Shown: positions 7,001 to 9,704 of the stretch, in pieces
Layout of the letters: each line of letters begins with the position of its first letter
Numbering within the stretch: position 1 is the first letter of the stretch
Notes under the pieces: generated by a model
The model's database searches: none
The model's input: only the letters and a program-made list of their open reading frames with translations
What the model was told of the DNA's origin: nothing
Source of the DNA: Candidatus Omnitrophota bacterium
GTDB lineage: Bacteria; Omnitrophota; Gorgyraeia; 2-01-FULL-45-10
Direction: 5' to 3'
Assembly: GCA_022703295.1 (NCBI GenBank)
Contig: JAKLDX010000029.1
Location: 1 to 9,704 of the forward strand
DNA length: 9,704 nucleotides
Made by a program: the position numbers and the translations under genes

Positions 7001-7645
7001 ATGGCTATCCTGAAAGGCGATTTTACAAAAGAAGACCCATGGCGCATATTCAGAATAATGAGCGAATTTGTAGACGGATTCGAGGAGTTGTCCGATGTCA
7101 GAAACGCGGTATCCATATTCGGATCGGCAAGGTCAAAACCATCAAGCAAATACTATAAAATAGCCGAAGAGACAGCCGCAACGCTTGTTAATTCGGGTTA
7201 TTCGATAATAACGGGCGCCGGCCCCGGCATAATGGAAGCTGCCAATAAAGGCGCAAAGAAGGCAAAGGGAGAATCGATAGGGCTTAATATACTTATCCCT
7301 ATAATGCAGAAACCCAATAAATATATAACAAAAAGGCTCGAATTCAAATACTTTTTCTGCAGAAAGGTCATGTTCGTCAAATATTCAAAGGCCCTCGTAG
7401 CTTTCCCCGGAGGGTTCGGGACACTTGATGAGTTCTTTGAAGTCATTACCCTGGTCCAGACAGGAAGAGTAGTGCCTTTTCCGGTAATAATAGTAGGCAG
7501 AGAGTTTTGGAAGGGCATGATGGATTGGCTCCAAAGCGCCTTACTACCTCATAATATGATAACAAAAGATGACCTTAAGCTATTTACCTTGGTCGACACA
7601 CCCCAGGAAGTCCTCGCCGCAATAAACAGATTTTACAGAAAATAA
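7001..7645 (+). CDS. LOG-family (TIGR00730-like) Rossmann nucleotide-binding protein, putative nucleotide phosphoribohydrolase
   Basis: The 214-residue protein carries LOG-family hallmarks: FGSAR at 40-44, TGAGPGIMEAANKGA at 71-85, a conserved RK at 121-122, and PGGFGTLDEFFE at 136-147, the PGGxGTxxE motif containing the catalytic Glu144. Characterised LOG proteins hydrolyse nucleoside 5'-monophosphates to base and ribose 5-phosphate, including cytokinin riboside monophosphates. Older databases mislabel them as lysine decarboxylases. The true substrate here cannot be told from sequence. The start at ATG 7001 is supported by a strong AAAAAGGAG site (6986-6994) six bases upstream. It is the last protein gene of the apparent unit beginning at 4720. 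No clear intrinsic terminator follows immediately. Confidence 0.9.
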   Translation: MAILKGDFTKEDPWRIFRIMSEFVDGFEELSDVRNAVSIFGSARSKPSSKYYKIAEETAATLVNSGYSIITGAGPGIMEAANKGAKKAKGESIGLNILIPIMQKPNKYITKRLEFKYFFCRKVMFVKYSKALVAFPGGFGTLDEFFEVITLVQTGRVVPFPVIIVGREFWKGMMDWLQSALLPHNMITKDDLKLFTLVDTPQEVLAAINRFYRK

Positions 7646-7681
7646 CATCCTGCCGGAATGAATTAAGGCTAAAATAGGCAT

Positions 7682-7700
7682 AAAAAAGGATGGCAACAGC
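7682..7700 (-). terminator. Intrinsic-terminator-like 3' end of the small RNA
   Basis: On the - strand the GC-rich 3' arm of the closing stem (7700-7688, ending CCATCC) runs directly into TTTTTT (7687-7682). The pairing partner is the RNA's own 5' end, so the stem would serve as both closing helix and terminator. This is weaker than a local hairpin terminator because the loop is 48 nt. Confidence 0.4.
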
Positions 7701-7761
7701 ACTGTGTAGGTAACGTGTACCTTAAGGCCCGAGAACGGGTCACTCTAAGCTGTTGTCATCC
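7682..7761 (-). ncRNA. Candidate free-standing small structured RNA, about 80 nt, unknown family
   Basis: Bases 7688-7700 pair with 7749-7761 to close a 74-nt element with a 13-position stem. Inside are two hairpins: 7708-7712 with 7718-7722, and 7728-7731 with 7736-7739. On the - strand a sigma70-like promoter (7796-7768) puts +1 at 7761, the first base of the stem, and six Ts (7687-7682) follow the last stem base. This gives a self-contained transcription unit of about 80 nt. One point argues for the + strand instead: two positions (7693/7756 and 7727/7740) are G-U pairs on + but A-C mismatches on -. The + strand has no clear promoter and no T run. It lacks tRNA arms, the SRP apical motif and any riboswitch core I know. 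A small inverted-repeat element is a third possibility. Confidence 0.5.
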
Positions 7762-7767
7762 ATATAT

Positions 7768-7796
7768 AGTATACCCTAATATTCCAAAAAAGGCAA
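7768..7796 (-). promoter_or_regulatory. Candidate - strand promoter of the small RNA
   Basis: Read on the - strand: TTGCCT (7796-7791), a spacer of exactly 17 bp, and TATACT (7773-7768). These match the -35 and -10 consensus at 4/6 and 5/6. Counting six bases after the -10 puts +1 at 7761, a G that is the first base of the closing stem. Confidence 0.55.
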
Positions 7797-7799
7797 GGC

Positions 7800-7825
7800 C
7801 CGGATGCGTCATTTTCGGCATCCGG
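7800..7825. other. Perfect 8-bp hairpin between the small RNA promoter and the mnmG promoter
   Basis: CCGGATGC (7800-7807) pairs perfectly with GCATCCGG (7818-7825) around a 10-base loop. No T run follows on the + strand. On the - strand a T6 comes only after an 8-base gap. It lies upstream of the mnmG promoter, so it is not part of the mnmG leader. It could be a weak terminator for the LOG transcript, or a symmetrical protein site between two divergent promoters; the sequence does not decide. Confidence 0.4.
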
Positions 7826-7846
7826 ATTATACCCATTCTTTAGTCC

Positions 7847-7874
7847 TTGACATTCATATAACATGGTATAAAAT
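7847..7874 (+). promoter_or_regulatory. Sigma70-type promoter for mnmG, giving a nearly leaderless mRNA
   Basis: A perfect TTGACA (7847-7852) is followed after 16 bp by TAAAAT (7869-7874). An overlapping extended form TGG-TATAAA (7864-7872) is also possible. Either choice puts +1 at about 7879-7881, only 2-4 nt before the ATG at 7883, leaving no room for a Shine-Dalgarno site. Confidence 0.7.
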
Positions 7875-7882
7875 AAACGTTT

Positions 7883-9679
7883 ATGACAAAAAAATACGAC
7901 GTAATAGTGGTCGGAGGAGGGCACGCAGGCTGTGAGGCGAGCCTTGCAGCATCCGGAATAGGATGCAAAACACTGCTTCTCACAATGAGTGTAGATACCA
8001 TAGGGCTAATGTCATGCAACCCCGCCATAGGGGGCCTGGCTAAGGGGCAACTCGTAAATGAGATAGATGCCATTGGCGGGCAAATGGCAAGGGCCACTGA
8101 TGCCGCCCTGATACAATTCAGGCTATTAAATACCAAAAAGGGCCCCGCAGTAAGGTCATCCAGAGCTCAGGTGGACAGGCAGGCCTATCGCCTATATATG
8201 CGCTCAATAATTGAAGGCGAGCCTAATCTTACCGTTAAAGAGGGCATGGTAGATGAAATACTTGTCAAAAATGGCCTTATTGAAGGAGTGAGAACCTCTT
8301 TAGGTGAGACCTATGCCGCAAATGCCCTTGTAATAACACCCGGTACCTTCTTAAACGGCTTATTGCATATCGGCCTTGAACATATGCCGGGGGGGAGGAT
8401 AGGGGAGAGGAACTCAACCGGACTTTCAGCCTCTTTAAAGAACCTTGGAGTAAGGCTGGGCAGGCTGAAAACCGGCACCTGCGCCAGGCTTGACGGAAAG
8501 ACTATAAATTTCGACAAATTGGCCGTACAACACGGCGACGAGGATGTAATACCTTTTTCATTCCGGACAAAAAAGATAACGAGAGAGCAGCTGCCTTGCT
8601 ACATAACATACACCAATAACAAGACGCATGACATAATCAGGTCCGGCCTTGACAGATCGCCCCTATTCACGGGCATAATAAAGGGGACCGGGGTAAGGTA
8701 TTGCCCGTCAATCGAAGACAAGATATACCGGTTCCCGGGCCGTGACCGGCACCATATTTTCCTGGAGCCGGAAGGGCTTAATACGACAGAATATTATCCT
8801 AACGGCATATCGACAAGCCTTCCAATAGACGTACAAGAAAAAATAGTGAACTCCATAGAAGGGCTTGAGAAGGCAAAGATAACGAGGCCGGGGTACGGGA
8901 TAGAATATGACTATTCTGACCCTACTCAACTTTATCCAACTTTAGAAACAAAAGCCATTGCAGGCTTGTACCTTGCCGGCCAGATAAATGGCACCACCGG
9001 ATATGAAGAGGCGGCGAGCCTGGGGCTTGTTGGCGGGATCAATGCCGCCCTTAAGGTACTCGGTAAAAAGCCGATGATATTGGACAGGTCGCAAAGCTAT
9101 ATAGGGGTATTGATAGATGACCTTGTGACGAAAGGAACGAATGAACCATACCGGATGTTCACTTCCCGGGTCGAGTACAGATTGATCCTGCGCGAAGATA
9201 ATGCCGATTTGCGTCTTACGCCCATAGGCCATGAAATAGGTCTCATATCAGATGCTCAATATTCGGAAACCATGCAAAAATCAGAAAAGATAGACAGGGA
9301 AATAAAGCGGCTTAAAGAAAGCCGCATGGAAAAAATATTAAGACGCCCTGGTGTATCGTATGAGGAATTGGCAAGCGAAGGAAAACCTGACGACCTTCGC
9401 CCGGCGGAAATAAGGGTTGTCGAGACAGAGATAAAATATGAAGGTTTCATAAAAAGGCAGCTGGGGGATGTGTCCCGCTTCGGGAAGATCGAGGGTGTAA
9501 GAATACCGGAGACAATCGATTATAAAAAAATACCCAGTCTTTCTTCGGAAATAAAGGAGAAGCTTTCGATGATAAAACCGGTGAACCTCGGCCAGGCATC
9601 CCGCATATCCGGCGTAACCCCCGCCGCAATATCCATACTTATGATATATATCGAAAAATTCAGAAAAGAAAGCCGTTGA
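7883..9679 (+). CDS. mnmG: tRNA uridine-5-carboxymethylaminomethyl modification enzyme, FAD-binding subunit
   Basis: MnmG (GidA) works with the GTPase MnmE to add the carboxymethylaminomethyl group at C5 of wobble U34 in certain tRNAs, using FAD, NADH and methylenetetrahydrofolate. The 598-residue protein has the FAD dinucleotide motif VVGGGHAG (9-16), SCNPAIGGLAKGQ (44-56) with Cys45, the family signature YCPSIEDK with Cys274, LAGQINGTTGYEEAA (364-378), and the C-terminal MnmE/tRNA-binding region with GQASRISGVTPAAIS. The length is slightly under the usual 620-630 aa, but both ends match the family, so it is complete. The ATG at 7883 sits directly before the Rossmann strand KKYDVIVVGGG and is the only sensible start. 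No ribosome-binding site precedes it, in keeping with the promoter position. mnmE is not in the window. Confidence 0.97.
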   Translation: MTKKYDVIVVGGGHAGCEASLAASGIGCKTLLLTMSVDTIGLMSCNPAIGGLAKGQLVNEIDAIGGQMARATDAALIQFRLLNTKKGPAVRSSRAQVDRQAYRLYMRSIIEGEPNLTVKEGMVDEILVKNGLIEGVRTSLGETYAANALVITPGTFLNGLLHIGLEHMPGGRIGERNSTGLSASLKNLGVRLGRLKTGTCARLDGKTINFDKLAVQHGDEDVIPFSFRTKKITREQLPCYITYTNNKTHDIIRSGLDRSPLFTGIIKGTGVRYCPSIEDKIYRFPGRDRHHIFLEPEGLNTTEYYPNGISTSLPIDVQEKIVNSIEGLEKAKITRPGYGIEYDYSDPTQLYPTLETKAIAGLYLAGQINGTTGYEEAASLGLVGGINAALKVLGKKPMILDRSQSYIGVLIDDLVTKGTNEPYRMFTSRVEYRLILREDNADLRLTPIGHEIGLISDAQYSETMQKSEKIDREIKRLKESRMEKILRRPGVSYEELASEGKPDDLRPAEIRVVETEIKYEGFIKRQLGDVSRFGKIEGVRIPETIDYKKIPSLSSEIKEKLSMIKPVNLGQASRISGVTPAAISILMIYIEKFRKESR

Positions 9680-9681
9680 CG

Positions 9682-9704
9682 GTGAAGCTTTATAACGATT
9701 ACAA
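9682..9704 (+). CDS. Possible start of the next gene, cut by window end
   Basis: A GTG at 9682, 2 bp after the mnmG stop, opens a frame reading (M)KLYNDY to the window end. Seven residues are too few to identify it. This opening is reminiscent of TIGR01212/YhcC-type radical SAM proteins, but that is a recollection of style, not evidence. It does not look like the start of RsmG, the common neighbour of MnmG. No strong ribosome-binding site is visible. Confidence 0.3.

Noticed and set aside
7688..7761. tRNA or SRP RNA
   Set aside because: Its length resembles a tRNA, but the closing stem is 13 positions and there are no T-arm or D-arm motifs. The SRP apical GGAA-loop motif is also absent.
7646..7882. 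Riboswitch or leader controlling mnmG
   Set aside because: The mnmG promoter at 7847-7874 lies downstream of both structured elements, so they are not in its mRNA. No known aptamer core was recognised.

Overview
This window comes from a bacterial chromosome of moderate GC, with heavy use of ATA (Ile) and AGA/AGG (Arg) codons. I would guess an uncultured candidate-phylum bacterium of the Omnitrophota kind, from codon usage and general protein flavour. That placement is an inference, not a demonstration. All protein genes are on the + strand and tightly packed. The largest non-coding gap is the 237 bp before mnmG.

Positions 1-4676 form a purine block: the 3' part of guaA (GMP synthase, cut by the window edge), a short heptamer tandem repeat, a 952-aa purL with two PurS-like repeats at its N-terminus, and a separate purQ. 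PurL and PurQ together make formylglycinamidine ribonucleotide (de novo IMP synthesis), and GuaA converts XMP to GMP.

Positions 4677-7645 look like a second transcription unit with its own candidate promoter. It holds: (i) an unrecognised single-pass membrane protein whose outer part looks like a carbohydrate-binding beta-sandwich; (ii) a Soj/ParA-type ATPase fused at its C-terminus to an AMPK-beta/CBM48-type glycogen-binding domain; (iii) a YdjM/DUF457-like membrane protein with a His/Asp metal-site pattern, apparently started from an ATA codon behind a good Shine-Dalgarno site; and (iv) a LOG-family nucleotide-binding protein. The ParA-CBM fusion next to a membrane protein with a carbohydrate-binding-like fold is the most unusual part of the window. 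It suggests a ParA-type positioning system whose cargo or anchor is a glucan.

Positions 7646-7882 are non-coding but structured. A 74-nt element closed by a 13-bp stem has, on the - strand, a well-spaced sigma70-like promoter placed so that +1 falls on the first stem base, and a T6 run directly after the stem. It is a good candidate for a free-standing small RNA of no family I recognise. A second perfect hairpin follows, and then a consensus-like + strand promoter so close to mnmG that the mnmG mRNA should be leaderless or nearly so. mnmG (tRNA U34 modification) is complete, and the window ends in the first codons of another gene.
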